DNA from: Lotus japonicus
Taxonomy: Eukaryota; Streptophyta; Magnoliopsida; Fabales; Fabaceae
Length of the DNA stretch: 64,000 nt
Direction of reading: 5' to 3'
NCBI RefSeq assembly: GCF_012489685.1
Contig: NC_080041.1
Span: 19,407,802-19,471,801 of the forward strand
Shown here: in pieces, positions 21,594 to 33,414 of the stretch
Layout: each line of letters starts with the position of its first letter
Position numbering within the stretch: the first letter of the stretch is position 1
Program-made: the position numbers and the translations under genes
The notes under the pieces: model-generated
What the model was told of the DNA's origin: nothing
The model's database searches: none
What the model saw: the letters and a program-made list of their open reading frames with translations, nothing else

Positions 21594-22960
21594 TGTTGGT
21601 AAATCTGTAAGTGTAGGGAATCCACCCGGTTTTAAATATCGAACCACAGGGATTGTGAGTGAATAGATTCGGTTTAAGCCTCGAGTTTGAAGGTTCGTTT
21701 TATTGAGGCAAACATATGTCGAAGTAGTAATAAGGAAAAAGAAAATATAAATTTAGAAATGAAACAGAAAATGGAAAGAAAGAGTGATTTACTTTGGGTT
21801 CTTGCTCAACTAATCAATTCAAGCACATCATTCTAAGCACATGTTCTCATGAATCTCTCCTTGATGTTATAGCCTAAGCAACTACTTATCGATGCCTCGC
21901 ATAGATAATTCTTTCAAACCAAAAGATAAGCCCAATTCCTTGTGTACTTAAACATTTGTTTGAAGCATAAAGATTATAAAGTTCAAGCCAACAAACCCAA
22001 ACCCTTCCTCTATTCCTAGTAGCCAAGATTGAAGGGGCAATCCCAAATCAGTTCACTAATCTATAACAAACTTCCGTTCTAATTATAGAAAAAGTATAAA
22101 GCTAGCACATGTTCTAACTTGAAACATAAAGCATGGATATGGGATTCAAGGAGAGAAGAAGAACATGTGGGAAAGAACTTAAGATTATAACTTAAAAGGA
22201 AAAGTCTTACAAGAAAACCAAAGTAAATAAGAGAGATTAGCCAAACATGGCAAGAGCCATGCTTGGCTAAGAACCTTGAACACAAGCTTGGAAGCCTTCT
22301 CTCACTCTCCTAGATGATCTTCTACCTCTAAACTTATGTAAAAATGGAATTGATATCAAAGATTACAAAAGAAAATGACTAAAATCCTATTTATAGGCAA
22401 AAATCACGAGTTTGGGCTGTTCCGGGCGCTCAGGCGCAAATTCAGAGCGCCTGAGCGCCAATTCCATGCTGAAATAATGGCCCCTGAGGTAATTGGCGCC
22501 TAGGCGCCAATTCAGAAAGCTTGGCAAAAAAACAAATAGCGCCTAGGCGCCAATTCCCAGCACCTAGGCGCTCAAAGCTCGCTGAAAAGGCTTTTGATCT
22601 TCATTTTAACTCCTCTTTACTCCTCTTTAAGCCTCCATTCAATTCTCCAAGCTTCTTCATCTTCCTTCTCCTTCAGTTTCAGACCTGATTACTCTCATCA
22701 AAGCTCAAGGAAAAATATCAAGAATACCAACCATTTAATTGCACAAGGGACTCAAAACTAATGACAACTAACAAAAGACTCAAACTATACTAAAATGCAA
22801 CTAAAGCCCTTATAAAACTACAAAATTACTAAACTAATGCAAATGCACAAATAAAAGTTAAAATGCATGAGAATGCATGAAACACTACATGAGACATAAG
22901 AAAAAGACTCAAAACTAACAAAGAAAAACCCTAAAAACATCATATAAACCCGGGTCATCA
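21594..22960 (-). repeat. Element 2 5' LTR
   Basis: 1367 bp. On the minus strand it starts TGATGACCCGGG at 22960 and ends CTTACAGATTTACCAACA at 21594. A TATA box (CCTATAAATAGG, 22386-22397) sits immediately downstream, in transcription direction, of a palindrome cluster at 22426-22572. Confidence 0.92.
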
Positions 22961-22965
22961 TGTGG

Positions 22966-24546
22966 GTGAGGGGTGTCCTCGACCTTGATACTACATTTGG
23001 CGAGCTTGAGAACGTTAAGACGCTAAAGGTAACATACTTAGTCCTGGGGACGGTGGGATCTTACAACATGATAATCGGCAGAAACACTTTGAATCGGCTG
23101 TGTGCCGTGATCTCAACAGCACATCTGGCGGTCAAGTATCCGTTGGCGAGCGGGCGTATCGGGAGAATTAGTGTGGACCTGAAGATCGCATGAGAATGCT
23201 ACTGCAACGCGGTGGATCGGTACGGACGGAAGAATGCCTCGACAGGACACGGATTCCATGAGGTCGATGTGCTAGAGGAGAGCCTAGATCCGAGAGGCGA
23301 AGGCCGCGTTAACAGGCCCACACCGATCGAGGAAATTAAGGAGCTGAAATTTGGAGACAGGGTCCTTAAAATCGGGACTAGGCTGACTGAGAGCCATGAA
23401 CAAAGGCTATCAAAATTGTTGGGTGAAAATCTGGATCTTTTCGCATGGAGCCACAAAGACATGCCAGGAATAGATCCAAACTTCATTTTCCATAAGCTAG
23501 CATTGGACCCTGAGATTAAGCCGGTAACCCAGATGCGCCGGCGCATGGGCGATGAAAAGGAGAAAGCAGTTCAGCAAGAAGTAAACAAATTACTGGCGGC
23601 GGAATTTATCCGTGAAATCAAATATCCTACATGGTTGGCGAACGTGGTGATGGTGAAGAAAGCAAACGGGAAATGGCACATGTGCGTGGACGACACGGAT
23701 CTGAACAAGGCATGCCCAAATGATTCTTACCCATTCCCGAGTATAGACAAACTGGTGGACGGAGCGTCTGGCAATGAATTGCTAAGCCTAATGGATGCTT
23801 ACTCAGGTTACCACCAAATCAAGATGCACCCGTCAGACAAGGACAAAACGACCTTCATGACCGCCAGGGTGAATTACTGCTATCAGACAATGCCTTTTGG
23901 ATTGAAGAATGCCAGGGCGACATATCAACGACAGATGGATATGGTCTTCGCAGATCAGGTAGGAAGGAACATGAAGGTCTACGTAGATGACATGATCGTA
24001 AAATCCGTCCTGGGAGCAAATCATCATGAGGATTTGCTAGAAGATTTTGGCAGGCTCCGAAAGCACAACATGAGACTCAATCCAGAAAAGTGTTCTTTCG
24101 GGATACAAGGAGGAAAGTTTCTAGGCTTCATGATAACATCGAGAGGAAGTGAGATTAACCCGGACAAGTGCAAAGCAATTCAGGAAGTGAAGAGTCCAAG
24201 CAGTGTGAAAGAGGTGCAGCGTCTGACGGGGCGGATCGCGACCCTTTCCAGATTTCTCCCTCACTCGGGCGACAAGTCAGCTCCGTTTTTCAAATGCCTT
24301 AAAAAAAATACGGCTTTTGAGTGGAGTCCAGAGTGCGAGGAAGCTTTCAATCGCCTCAAGGAACTGCTGTCCGCACCGCCAGTTCTGTCGAAACCTGTCC
24401 AAGGCCTTCCCTTACATTTGTATTTCTCTGTCAGCGACCATGCAATCAGCTCAGTAATTCTCCAAGAAGTGGGGGGGCGAACAAAAAATAGTCTACTTTG
24501 TGAGCCATACACTTCCGGGCGTAGAGATCAGGTACCAGAAGATTGA
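22966..24546 (+). pseudogene. Element 4 protease end, reverse transcriptase and RNase H start
   Basis: Same frame as 16455 onward. The protease end, MIIGRNTLNRLCAVIS, is followed by a single TGA (23191-23193) in place of Arg. Then comes a long open stretch with RT landmarks: FAWSHKDMPGIDP, TDLNKACPNDSYPFP, LMDAYSGYHQIKMHP, the catalytic YVDDMIVKS near 23976, and FLGFMITSRG. Around the first catalytic Asp it reads MCVDDTDLN where element 6 has MCVDYTDLN. RNase H begins with LSKPVQGLPLHLYFSVSDHA. A run of seven G at 24471-24477 carries one extra base, and the frame breaks at the EVGGEQKIVYF position. The true reading continues in the 24500-24787 frame. Confidence 0.9.
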
Positions 24547-24787
24547 GAAGGCGGCGCTCGCCGTGCTCGTGACCGCCAGACGCCTAAGGTCTTACTTTCA
24601 GAGCTTTCAGGTAAAGGTAATAACTGATCTACCTTTGAGGCAGGTGCTGCAGAAGCCAGAGTTATCGGGAAGGCCCTTACTGAATCTTGAGAGTGTTGGG
24701 AGAGGGGCCGACCACCTCGAGAGTTTGGATGGGAGGCGAGTGCCGCGATCTTGGAACGCATCAAGCCTGAGGTACTACTACAGCTGA
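24500..24787 (+). pseudogene. Element 4 RNase H fragment fused to integrase C-terminus by deletion
   Basis: After the frameshift the sequence gives HTLPGVEIRYQKIEKAALAV and VITDLPLRQVLQKPELSGR from RNase H. It then jumps to LESLDGRRVPRSWNASSLR, the last residues of the polyprotein in element 6. About 2 kb (rest of RNase H, second RNase H, integrase zinc finger and core) is missing. The junction GGGAAGGCCC lies where element 6 has the same bases in its integrase tail (PSWEGP), which suggests deletion between short repeats. Confidence 0.85.
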
Positions 24788-24789
24788 GG

Positions 24790-25570
24790 ATTGAGGAAGA
24801 GATCAGATTGGGACAGGGGCAATCGTCTAAGCAAGACTCATAAAGACCGCGGGATTAAAAACAAAGACACGTTCTTGTTCTCCATCGCGGGAGTTTGTTG
24901 GCTAAAATGCCTAAATTGTAAAAACAAAGACACGTTCTTGTTCTCCATCTCGGGAGTTTGTTGACTATAACGTCTGATTGAAAATACAAAAATTGTATCA
25001 AGCGATTTTAATCACACTAAATTGCGGCAAATGCTAGGTGGGAAAATTTCCCTGAAGGTGGCGATCCCGACACGACCTTGATGTCTGGGGATCGCTCCGG
25101 AAAAGCCGACGCTGCTCGCCGTCGCCCGTTGGCGACGTGTGCAGATAAGCTTCTTATCCAAACAGCCTCTCCGAAATTTGGGCGAGTGAACCTAACTAGG
25201 CTAAGTCTCGGGCAACCCACATGGCCATTGGGACCCGAGCCACCGTAAGTCCTCGCCAAGCAAAACTGGCAAGGCCACACCCGATCTTACGGGAAAAGCG
25301 TGTGAACAAAGCCTCAGTTCAAAACTGAGAAAAAGTCCTAGTTAAACCCAGCACACCATCAATGTCGTCAAATGTAATTTAGACCCAAGGAGACTGAGAA
25401 GGAATCGTGGAAAATTTCAGAAAAGCGTTAAAACAGACATAGGAAATAAAGCTGAACTAATTAACTTAGAATCGAAAGATATAATTGAAACAAATTCATG
25501 ATTGAAAGGAAAAAGAAGTACTAGCATTACAATTATTAAAAATGGTTTCATTACAATCATTAAAGATGGT
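24790..25570. other. Element 4 non-coding region between pol and antisense ORF
   Basis: Holds a roughly 70-bp direct repeat with ACGTTCTTGTTCTCCATC...GGGAGTTTGTTG (about 24870 and 24930), then a conserved GC-rich block (25030-25300) that is also present in element 6 at about 36880-37160. Conservation in both copies suggests a functional untranslated region with terminators or leaders for the two converging transcripts. That role is inference. Confidence 0.6.
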
Positions 25571-26818
25571 TAGCATTATATTTATTTCTCTTGTTCCACA
25601 GCATCCCCGAGGTCAGCATGGGCAACTTCTGGTGAATCTTCTGGACCCTCCAGCCCGATTGGGGTGACCTTTTTAAAGATTCCCAAGGAGTGAAGGTTAA
25701 CGGAAGGATGAAGGTGTTTGACTTGTGCCTTGGCGATGAGGAAGTCGCGAACGCGCTCTTTGGCCGTCGCATGGGCAGCTTCCTCTCTTATTTCCTCTTC
25801 TAGAGCCTTGGCTTGGGCGTCCTTTTCAGCCGCGAGCTTGCACTTAGACGCCAGATCCGCCTTGGCCTCGGCGAGTGCCTTACCCTTACTCGCCAGTTCC
25901 TCAACCAAGGTGGTGATCTCTTTATCTTTGGCGGCCAGGGTTTCCTCCTGTGAGGTAGCAATGATCTCTTTGGCGTTAAGGTCCCGTTGGAGCTCCTCAA
26001 TCCGAGTCTCGAGTCCTTCCCCTTTCTCGTTTGCCGTTATCAGCGCCAGCCTCGCCTCCTTGAGCTTTTGCAGCATCTTTTTAACCTAGCCCTCCTCTGC
26101 TATCAATTGGTTGGACAGTTTAGAGCAAGTGTCATTGGCCCGAAGGTTGTCGGAACGCAGCTTCTCCACCTCCTGGCGGAGCTCGGCAACTACTGCAAGA
26201 GGTCGTGCTCGCTGGGCCACTTGGGCGAACAAGCACCCGGCGCATAGGAGGTTAGACACGACTTCCTACACGACATCCTGCGGGTCCTAGCTGGAAGCCT
26301 CCCTCAATTTCTCAAGATAGGGGTGAGAAAGGAGGAAAACAAAAGGATCTTGGGGGGAGCTGCTGGAAGGACTCTTCGGGCAGTCCGCATGACGATTTCC
26401 TCCTTCACCACCAGCCCCGGGAAAGTTGGGGGTTGATGGGTCAAAGGTAGTTTGGCCGGGCGAGGGAGACGGCGGGTGGACAGAGGAAGGTGATTTTTGC
26501 CCTTCCAATGGGGTCATGGTGGGAGGGGCGTCTGGAGGCGGAGAAGTGCCCGTCTCACCATGATGAGTAGACATCAGTGGGTCGCGAGTGCCATTCGGGG
26601 GGGACCCACGGTGGCGGATTCAAGTGCAACGTGTCCTCCATCTGTGCTTATCAAAGGGGTAGCTTGGGGGTTTGGCTCACCCAAATTTCTTCTCTTGGGC
26701 GAGCAGGCGCTCACCGGCGAGCATTTCCTTTTTTCCCCAACCTGGGCTGAGGAAGACACCTTGGCATTCCCAGAGGTGCAAGCCTTCAAGAGCTCGACAG
26801 TGGAGAACTTCATATTCC

Positions 26819-26894
26819 CTGAAAAAACAAAAGGGAAAGTTGTTAGCAACGGAAAGGTCAAGGGGAAACATGAAAGAACATTTAAAGGGGGAAC
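26819..26894 (-). other. Intron in element 4 antisense ORF
   Basis: 76-nt GT-AG intron, donor AG|GTTCCC, pyrimidine-rich acceptor TTTTTTCAG|GGAATATG. The equivalent intron in element 6 is 35307-35376 (70 nt). Removal restores one frame across the junction in both. Confidence 0.7.
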
Positions 26895-27704
26895 CTAATT
26901 GCGGGAGTAGTTTGGAGCCCATAGGAGCGCCGAGTAACTGAGCACAACTAAGGCGGGGAAGTCGGGAGAGGATCCCGAGGGCAAAACTTTCTCTTGCAGA
27001 CAGGAATGCTTTAGAAGGGTCGGCTACGGGTTTAGGTCACTTGGTCCAGTAAAACGGGAAGAGAGCTTTCCCTTCTCTTTGTGTAAATGACGAAGGGTAA
27101 GCTGGGTGAACGACGACCCGGGAGTACCGGCGAGCTAGACGGGGTTCAGGGTCACCCTGGTAAGGGATGAGTCGTTCCCGGCCCAGGCGGGGTGCCAGTA
27201 CAACCCAGCCATAGGATCCCAGGGATCGGGAATCCACTTCAAAGAAAAAGCAGAAGAGGGCAGTTGAAGGAACAACATCGACACTGTTGCAGAGAATTTC
27301 AAAACACCTCAAGTAAGCCCAGGCGTGGGGATGAAGTTGGAAAGGGGAAACGCAAACGTCACTCAGCACTTGGCTAAGAAATGGGGAGAAAGGGAGTTTG
27401 ATGCCAAGGTCAAGGAACAGATATTCATATACGAAAAAGAAATGGGAGTACTTGGGGTTCTTGAGTGCGCGGTGTTGCCACGGGCGGTCTTAGCCCCGGC
27501 AGCCTGTGGTGCGAAGGAGGTTTTCTAATAACGAGGTGCTACAGAGACCGCCAACCCTGCGGACAAGGTCAGAGATAGAGTCATGAATGGCAAGTTCTGA
27601 GGGTTGGTCAAGGATCCCTTGGTCAGGAGCGTTCTGGACCGGAGAAGGGAGAGTGGCGAAGGTTTCCAAGCGGTGAGCTCTGATTTCCTCCACAGAAGAA
27701 AGGG

Positions 27705-30700
27705 TGTAACACCCCGTTTTCGGTGGCGTCACTTTAGTAACCAAAAATAAACTTAATGCGGAAAACGTGAATTTTTTTTTTCGTCGATAATATAAACAAG
27801 ACTGAAATAAATAAAACTCAAATGCGAAAGACAACAGAACTAATATACAATATAAATTACAGCCCCCGATGTAAGTAGCAACCTCGTCACGAGTAATCTC
27901 CAGTGACGGAAAGAAGAAAAGTGTAACGCCCGTAGGCAATATGTACAGACCAAAGTAAAGGTGAAGTGTTCGCAACACAAACCTCAAAAACGAGAATAAG
28001 TTAGCCCAATTGGCCTGAAACAAGACCTCCTAAGTCCAACCAACTCTCTGTGATTCCCGTAAAGAAACCACACAAAAAGCTATAGGTGGGAAACTACCCT
28101 GTCCCCAAAGAAACAAATGATGGTCAGAGCTAAGACTCTACTCCTACACTAATCCTATCTCGAGGAGCTCACACCAGCACTAAAACCTACATGCTAGCAT
28201 GATCGTCGTCTGAATCTGAATCCAGAACGACCAAGTCTACAAACACTATCCGTCCTCCCCTCGCAACCGCGATGCGCTCCGGTACTGGCCTCTCGGGCTT
28301 AGGGCCCGAACCATGATCATCAATAATAGCAACGGTGGGTGTGCTGGACTTTGAAGAATGCACTCCCACAGGCTCCTCCTCTGAAGGGTCCTCATCATCA
28401 GAAGATGACGGTGGTGGCGGTGCTCCTAATCCTGGTCCGCAGTGTACTCCAGGCGGCAAGTTGAAACTGACAGTGCTCCTCCTCAGTACTCCTTCCATCA
28501 AGTGTCCTACTCTGTCTACCCGATCCTCCATGATCCTCCCCGAGTACGTCGCGCGATGGTTAGCGGGGTTGACCACCCACGAACCGGGGTCATCCTGGTC
28601 TATCATCTCGTATCTAGTCCCCCCCGAAGGGTGAACCATCGTGAACCAGTCTGCTAAAGACATCTGACAATGGGCGTAGTCCGCCAAAACACACACAGAA
28701 GACGCGAGGGTCAACTCCAAAGAATTATGTAAATAATATCACCAATAGATACAGATAAGAGATTAGCCACTTAGGCTTATAGCTAGAGATGGCATCCTAG
28801 GGTTGCATATTCCACAATGAATATAAACGACAGTAATAACAAATAGCATGCTCCAAGTAGGATTAACAAGTAACAATCACACTCAGCAACTAAGTTAGTA
28901 TGCATGTTGCATGATATGCAATGCAGGTTAACCCAGTTAACCAAATGCATTCCGGAACGGATGGACATCAACGGATCAGCCCTAGCACCAGCCACGGTGG
29001 GACCATTTCGGCCCGCGTGCCTCTTACTCCAACAACAACGGTAGTCAGATCAGCATAAAACCCGAAGGCCTGCCATTTCGGTCTGCTACTAAGAGTCACC
29101 TAACAGCGCTCTTACGCGGAAATTCGGGTCTTATAACCATTTTGGAATCCGCCGTGGTCCGGCATCTCACCGTGTTTAAACCACTTAATGAGTGCATGCA
29201 ATGCAGTGATTAGCCAAACAACGTCTCCGACCTCACTCGACACGTCGCCACGTGTTCTAGCTAAATTAATGTCTCTAAAAGCTTACCCTAAGGTAAAGTC
29301 GATTCTGCGACAAAAGACACTTCTTTACAACAACATAGTAACTCATGATGATCTCCCAATCATCCGACTCATCACAATCCGATGGTCAAAACTGCTCGAC
29401 GAGCAAAGAGTATCAACATACGCGGAAACTACCCGTTTCCCGGCTTATCTCTCGGATAGCCCAACAACACAACTGCTCCCAGAGCACAAGAGTACCAATA
29501 TACTCAAAACTTATCAATATTCTCAACACTTGGATCCGACGACACTTCTCGTTTTCCAAAAACTAAGATTTGAATCCTAAGCTTCCTTTCAAGTTTGTTA
29601 TCATTATTTGATGATTTAGAAGTTGTTTAATGTCTTATGAGTTTTCTTTACAAAATAATATCCTTTTAGTCTTATCGCAAATCTTATGAGTTTTCAACAT
29701 CCCACAATCCCAATTAACTCCCCGAGAATGTCTCGATCCATCATAACCATAACAAGGCCCGAATTTCATTCGTCCTATCAAACTTTCCCCAAAATCTCAA
29801 AATAAAATCGGCATGACCTGCCCGCTATCCTCACTACTCAGAATCACAGATATCAGTGAAGAGACATAATTAAATCAGCACCATCAACAAACATGTCATA
29901 TATCAACACATCCTAGAATAATCACGTAGCACTTAGCATATAAAGCATGCATCACACATCCTAGATTACCCACTTAGCACGTACCATGTAATTCAATCTC
30001 AAAAACAGTCAGTAGATGAATCATCTACATTGTCAGCCGAAGCCTCAGAAAACATTTTTCCAGTCAAACACAAACAAGTGCATAAACAGTAAATCAATGT
30101 CGAAAGCATCGACCCTAAGCATTAACTAAGGATTCAGTGAGTAGCCCTCACCTGTAGATTCTCCAGGGTTCCCGTCTAGCGTTCCTTCACAATCAATGCC
30201 TTGCTCTTCAGGAAATTCCTCAAAAGCACCTTTAGAGAAAAACCATAGAAATCAATCACAATGAGTCAGAAACTCAGCAAACAATACTCACTAAGGTTAC
30301 ACGAAGTAGTATATACTCCGAGGTACGATAAACTAGCGCGAAAGGACAAGTTTTTGAAACAAGAATTTTCTTCCTCCCCCCTTAGGGTGCTCGGCCACTA
30401 TTGGTAATTAGGTGGGTCGATTTTTCTTCGATCAAACTTGGTTCCTAGGTTATTATTAGTCGTAACTAAGGGTATTCTAAACTCGGAAAAATTATCGGAT
30501 CGAAAACTGTCGCAGGGGTATTTTGGTCAATATTTTTAGCTCAGAATTTCAAAACTGAAATTTCGAAAAACAAATTGGATGGGGATGTCACCAACGACGT
30601 TTAGGACAACTAATCCTACTAGCACTAAGCTAAGGCGATAGTTTTCAGCCCAAAGGACGAAGCTTTGCCCCAAAATGGGTATTTTAAGCAGAATTGAAAC

Positions 30701-31748
30701 TCGACTGTAGTTTTTCGAGAATCGGCGCAGTATTATTAGCTAAACATGCTCTTGGGCACGTAGGGAAGATGTTTAGATAGAAAAATGAAGTTATCAGGAT
30801 AGTTTTGCAAAAACCTCAAAACTATGAGCACAGAAAGACATAGAGAAATACTATGGAAAAGACGATCAGAGGTAAGGATTAACGACTATACCTCGATACC
30901 TTCAAGCAGCAACTGTCGAATCAACGATCAAGCAAGAAATGAAGAAAATCTTCTCTTCTCCCTCCTCTAGCAAACTCACGGCCTCTTGGAAGAAAATGGG
31001 TGAGTTTTTGTGATTTTTTTCTCATTTCTTGGCTATATATAGAGGTTGGAAAAACGCGGGAAAATGAAAGTTTCGCGATTCCGATTTTTCCGGCTTCATT
31101 CTCCGTGAATTCTAAGATAGGTTTTGGCGACATATTACCAAAACTCAAAAGAGGTTTCCTTGTATTTTAGGTGGCTAATGCAAAGTCGGTGTAAAACTAT
31201 TTTACCCGATAAGTTACTTTTTGCATTGAATGTCGGAAGAGAAAACTTCCTTCTGGAGAAAGATTGAAATCATCAAGAGAAATGGGTGTACGCGTGTAGA
31301 ATCTTCATTTGGATCCCCGAATAGAAAAAGTCTTCATCGTCGGTTGATTCTAGGGTCTTGAACTATCAGGGTTTTAGTTTCGGCAAACTTCCGAGGATTG
31401 GAATCGGACGTTCGTAGATTCTAGGGTTTCGCCTCGAAACGATTGTCGTATAAGGAATAAGAGAAGTTCTAACATTTCTCTGAAGATTTTTAGAATTAAT
31501 TTCCATCGTGACTTTAAGTGAAAACTAGCTATTTACTAGGGTTTCTGCCCTAGGTTTAAGCGTATATCGATCGTGCTATACCTTTTATCGATTTTGATGA
31601 AATCCTTAGACTTTTCCTGAACTTCCTCCTTCACAAATTTATTTCATTTAGTAAACTCTTGTTCAGGTTTCCCTTCACGATACATCAACCCTAATCGCGA
31701 ATAAGAATTTTATTCTCTTGGCATAAGTTTAAAAACTTGGGTCTTACA
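27705..31748 (-). mobile_element. 4.0-kb solo LTR inside element 4 (element 5)
   Basis: Target duplication AAGGG (27700-27704 and 31749-31753). On the minus strand it starts TGTAAGACCCAAG and ends CGGGGTGTTACA, a terminal pair typical of long LTRs of chromovirus (Tekay/Del-like) or Ogre-like plant elements. I see no internal pol and no internal LTR copy, so it is best read as a solo LTR. A TATA box (CTATATATAG, near 31034-31043) lies about 700 bp into the LTR on the minus strand. A 177-codon ORF lies downstream at 28187-28720. Confidence 0.8.
28187..28720 (-). CDS. 177-codon ORF within the solo LTR, unknown function
   Basis: Open frame on the LTR sense strand, about 2.3 kb downstream of the putative TATA box. 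The N-terminal half is ordered-looking with Trp and His (DWFTMVHPSGG, DDPGSWVVNP, VDRVGHLMEGVLRR). The C-terminal half is acidic and Ser/Pro-rich (PPPSSSDDEDPSEEEP), ending DSDSDDDHASM. I do not recognise it. A long ORF in an LTR may be a displaced gag start or chance. The biased composition and intact frame make it worth testing. Confidence 0.4.
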   Translation of the reverse strand: MELTLASSVCVLADYAHCQMSLADWFTMVHPSGGTRYEMIDQDDPGSWVVNPANHRATYSGRIMEDRVDRVGHLMEGVLRRSTVSFNLPPGVHCGPGLGAPPPPSSSDDEDPSEEEPVGVHSSKSSTPTVAIIDDHGSGPKPERPVPERIAVARGGRIVFVDLVVLDSDSDDDHASM

Positions 31749-32411
31749 AAGGGATCCTGTTGAAGGCATCGTGAAGGAAAAAAGGAAAGAGTAAAAACAG
31801 GGACGATAAAACTAACCAAAAAGAAGTTATGTAGAAAGGAGCAGGAAAGGTCGGAGATCGCAGGGTTGTCGAGAGAAGCTGGTGTGAGAGCCAGGAAAGA
31901 ATATGAAGGTAGTTGGTAATAAGGGGTGAGTTAATGAAGAAGGAAGCAAGGTGAAATGATTACTGGAGGAAAGGACGCGTATTTCGAGGAGTGGGAGTGG
32001 CGCATTAAATAAAAATCATGACGATTGATTGGTTTAAATTCAAATTGGCAGACTTTATTACGGTTTGAGGGGCGTTTCGAGGGCAGCGGTTGGGATTCTG
32101 CAAATTCGCTGACCTTTGCATTTCTTCAGCACGTTACATGTGGCCTACACGCGTCAAGCCACCATGATTCACGGCGATCACAGCCGGAGCTGGGCGAGAA
32201 AACCAAGCACCGTCGCCACAAGCCTACCTGTGGACTCGTGGACTCGGGGAAACTCGTGAAGAGAGTCAGAAATTAGCCTTAGCTTTGCTTACTATGCCAT
32301 GTTGGCAATCATTCTTGATCACTAGGCTTTGGCATTAGTTAGTTTTTCTAATTTTTGTCGCCTCGATTATTAAGACACTCTTAGCTCTAATGCTTCGAGC
32401 TCGGTGTCTTG

Positions 32412-32729
32412 TGGACTGGGCGAGACCCCAGGGGCCCTCGCCCAGGGGCGCTTGCCTCAGGGCGGTGCGCGAGCCAGGGAGTTGGGAACTGGCCCACGAA
32501 GGACGGTTAGGGACATTAGGTCCAACCGCGGGCCTATAAGTAGGGGGCGGTTACTAAATGTAGGGGACTCTTAGCTCATTTGAGAAATAAAAAACTGGAG
32601 ATTCAGTTACATTCTCTCTCTAAGCGGTTACACGCTCTCGCTCTCTCTCTCTCTCTCTCTCTAAATTCTCACATTGCAATCTCTTCACTCTAGGTACCAT
32701 ACCTCATCTCTATGTTCTTGGATAGAACA
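32412..32729 (+). repeat. Element 4 3' LTR
   Basis: 318 bp, starting TGGACTGGGC and ending GGATAGAACA, followed by the target copy AGTGG. It keeps TATAAGTAGG near 32535, which probably serves as the TATA box, and a (CT)n run near 32640-32662. Confidence 0.93.
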
Positions 32730-32734
32730 AGTGG

Positions 32735-33409
32735 TGATATCGATTTGACCATGGTTTAACTACGGTTGAATCAATGAACTGTGAACTGGTGCCCGGACCA
32801 AAGCTAGTCATATTATGTTTTGAATGACACATGTATCTCTTCCTTATTATTTTCCACATGTCTTTTTCATTGTCTATTGACTTTTTTTTAAATAAAAAAT
32901 TCAATTTCAACTAACAAAATAATTATGTTCTACAAATTAGTTGCTAGAAATCAGGACTAGAAATATTTCTGCTTTTATGTTCCACAAATTAACACTAGAG
33001 ATAAACAATCAAGAAAGATAAAAAAATTATTATCAGTTAACACATGTGATTTTGACTCTTTTTGCTTTTAGCCACCAAGCAATTATGACTGTTTTTTTTT
33101 AACGTGACTTTTTTTTTTTTTACAATAGGAAAACAAGCAATTTTGACTATGAGAATGGAATCTTTCACAAATTCACCTTAAAAGAAAAGTTATTAAATAT
33201 TGCTTCATTTATATAACCAAATCGACCAACATAATGAGAATGAAATAAATTCCCAAATAACCGCAGCATAAATATTACTGATTTAATGAATTCAAACTTG
33301 TCTTCAAATCCTAGCACTGATTTTGGACACACCAAATAGCAATTTGAAACACGGCGCATTTCTAATGCAAGTCTTCTTTCAATAGACTAAATCAAAAAAT
33401 TAAATTTCA
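32735..33409. other. Spacer between the two Tat elements
   Basis: About 675 bp of AT-rich host DNA separates element 4 from element 6. Its start has TGGTTTAACTACGG / TTGAATC motifs of the kind found in many plant intergenic repeats. No gene is seen. Confidence 0.5.
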
Positions 33410-33414
33410 GTTGG

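Larger units (their letters stand above)
16968..22960 (-). mobile_element. Non-autonomous LTR retrotransposon inside element 4 (element 2)
   Basis: Target duplication TGTGG (16963-16967 and 22961-22965). Its removal exactly restores the protease reading frame of element 4. Minus strand: 5' LTR 21594-22960, primer site 21570-21587, then a duplicated partial LTR with a second primer site (21108-21554), a roughly 1.57-kb internal region without a convincing ORF, and the 3' LTR 16968-19537, which carries a solo LTR (17325-18475). It begins TGATGACCC and ends ACCAACA, so it is related to element 3. It has no gag or pol. Confidence 0.92.
25582..31769 (-). pseudogene. Element 4 antisense ORF: gypsy-type transposon protein with coiled coil
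   Basis: Starts at 31769 (MPSTGSLSSVEEIRAHRLETF) and is interrupted by the solo LTR 27705-31748. It resumes from 27704 with TFATLPSPVQNAPDQG and a stop just past LLRTTGCRG. The next blocks are IKLPFSPF-like and QLHPHAWAYLRCFEILC (27369-27037), the core of the Pfam family called putative gypsy type transposon (Transposase_28). An intron of 76 nt (26819-26894, AG|GT...TTTTCAG|GG) joins KLLPQLG to NMKFSTVELL. A Pro/Ser-rich part follows, then a coiled coil (26076-25582) ending at PTGLEGPEDSPE. Several frameshifts and stops are present. The function of this protein is unknown. Its antisense position fits the extra ORF of Tat-clade elements. Confidence 0.8.
15611..32729 (+). mobile_element. Tat-lineage Ty3/gypsy retrotransposon with antisense ORF (element 4)
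   Basis: Target duplication AGTGG (15606-15610 and 32730-32734). It has short LTRs of about 318 bp, then a primer site, gag-pro-pol remnants on the plus strand (16455-16967 and 22966-24787), a non-coding stretch, and a large antisense ORF on the minus strand between pol and the 3' LTR. An antisense extra ORF is known from Tat-clade elements such as Grande and Retand. Two later insertions sit inside: element 2 (16968-22960) and a solo LTR (27705-31748). Without them the element is about 7.1 kb. Most of gag and almost everything from RNase H to the integrase C-terminus is deleted, so it is defective. LTR1 and LTR2 differ by many substitutions and indels, which makes it older than element 1. Confidence 0.92.

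Noticed and set aside
28335..28634. Plus-strand 99-codon ORF in the solo LTR
   Set aside because: It is complementary to the Ser/Asp-rich minus-strand ORF and mirrors its composition.
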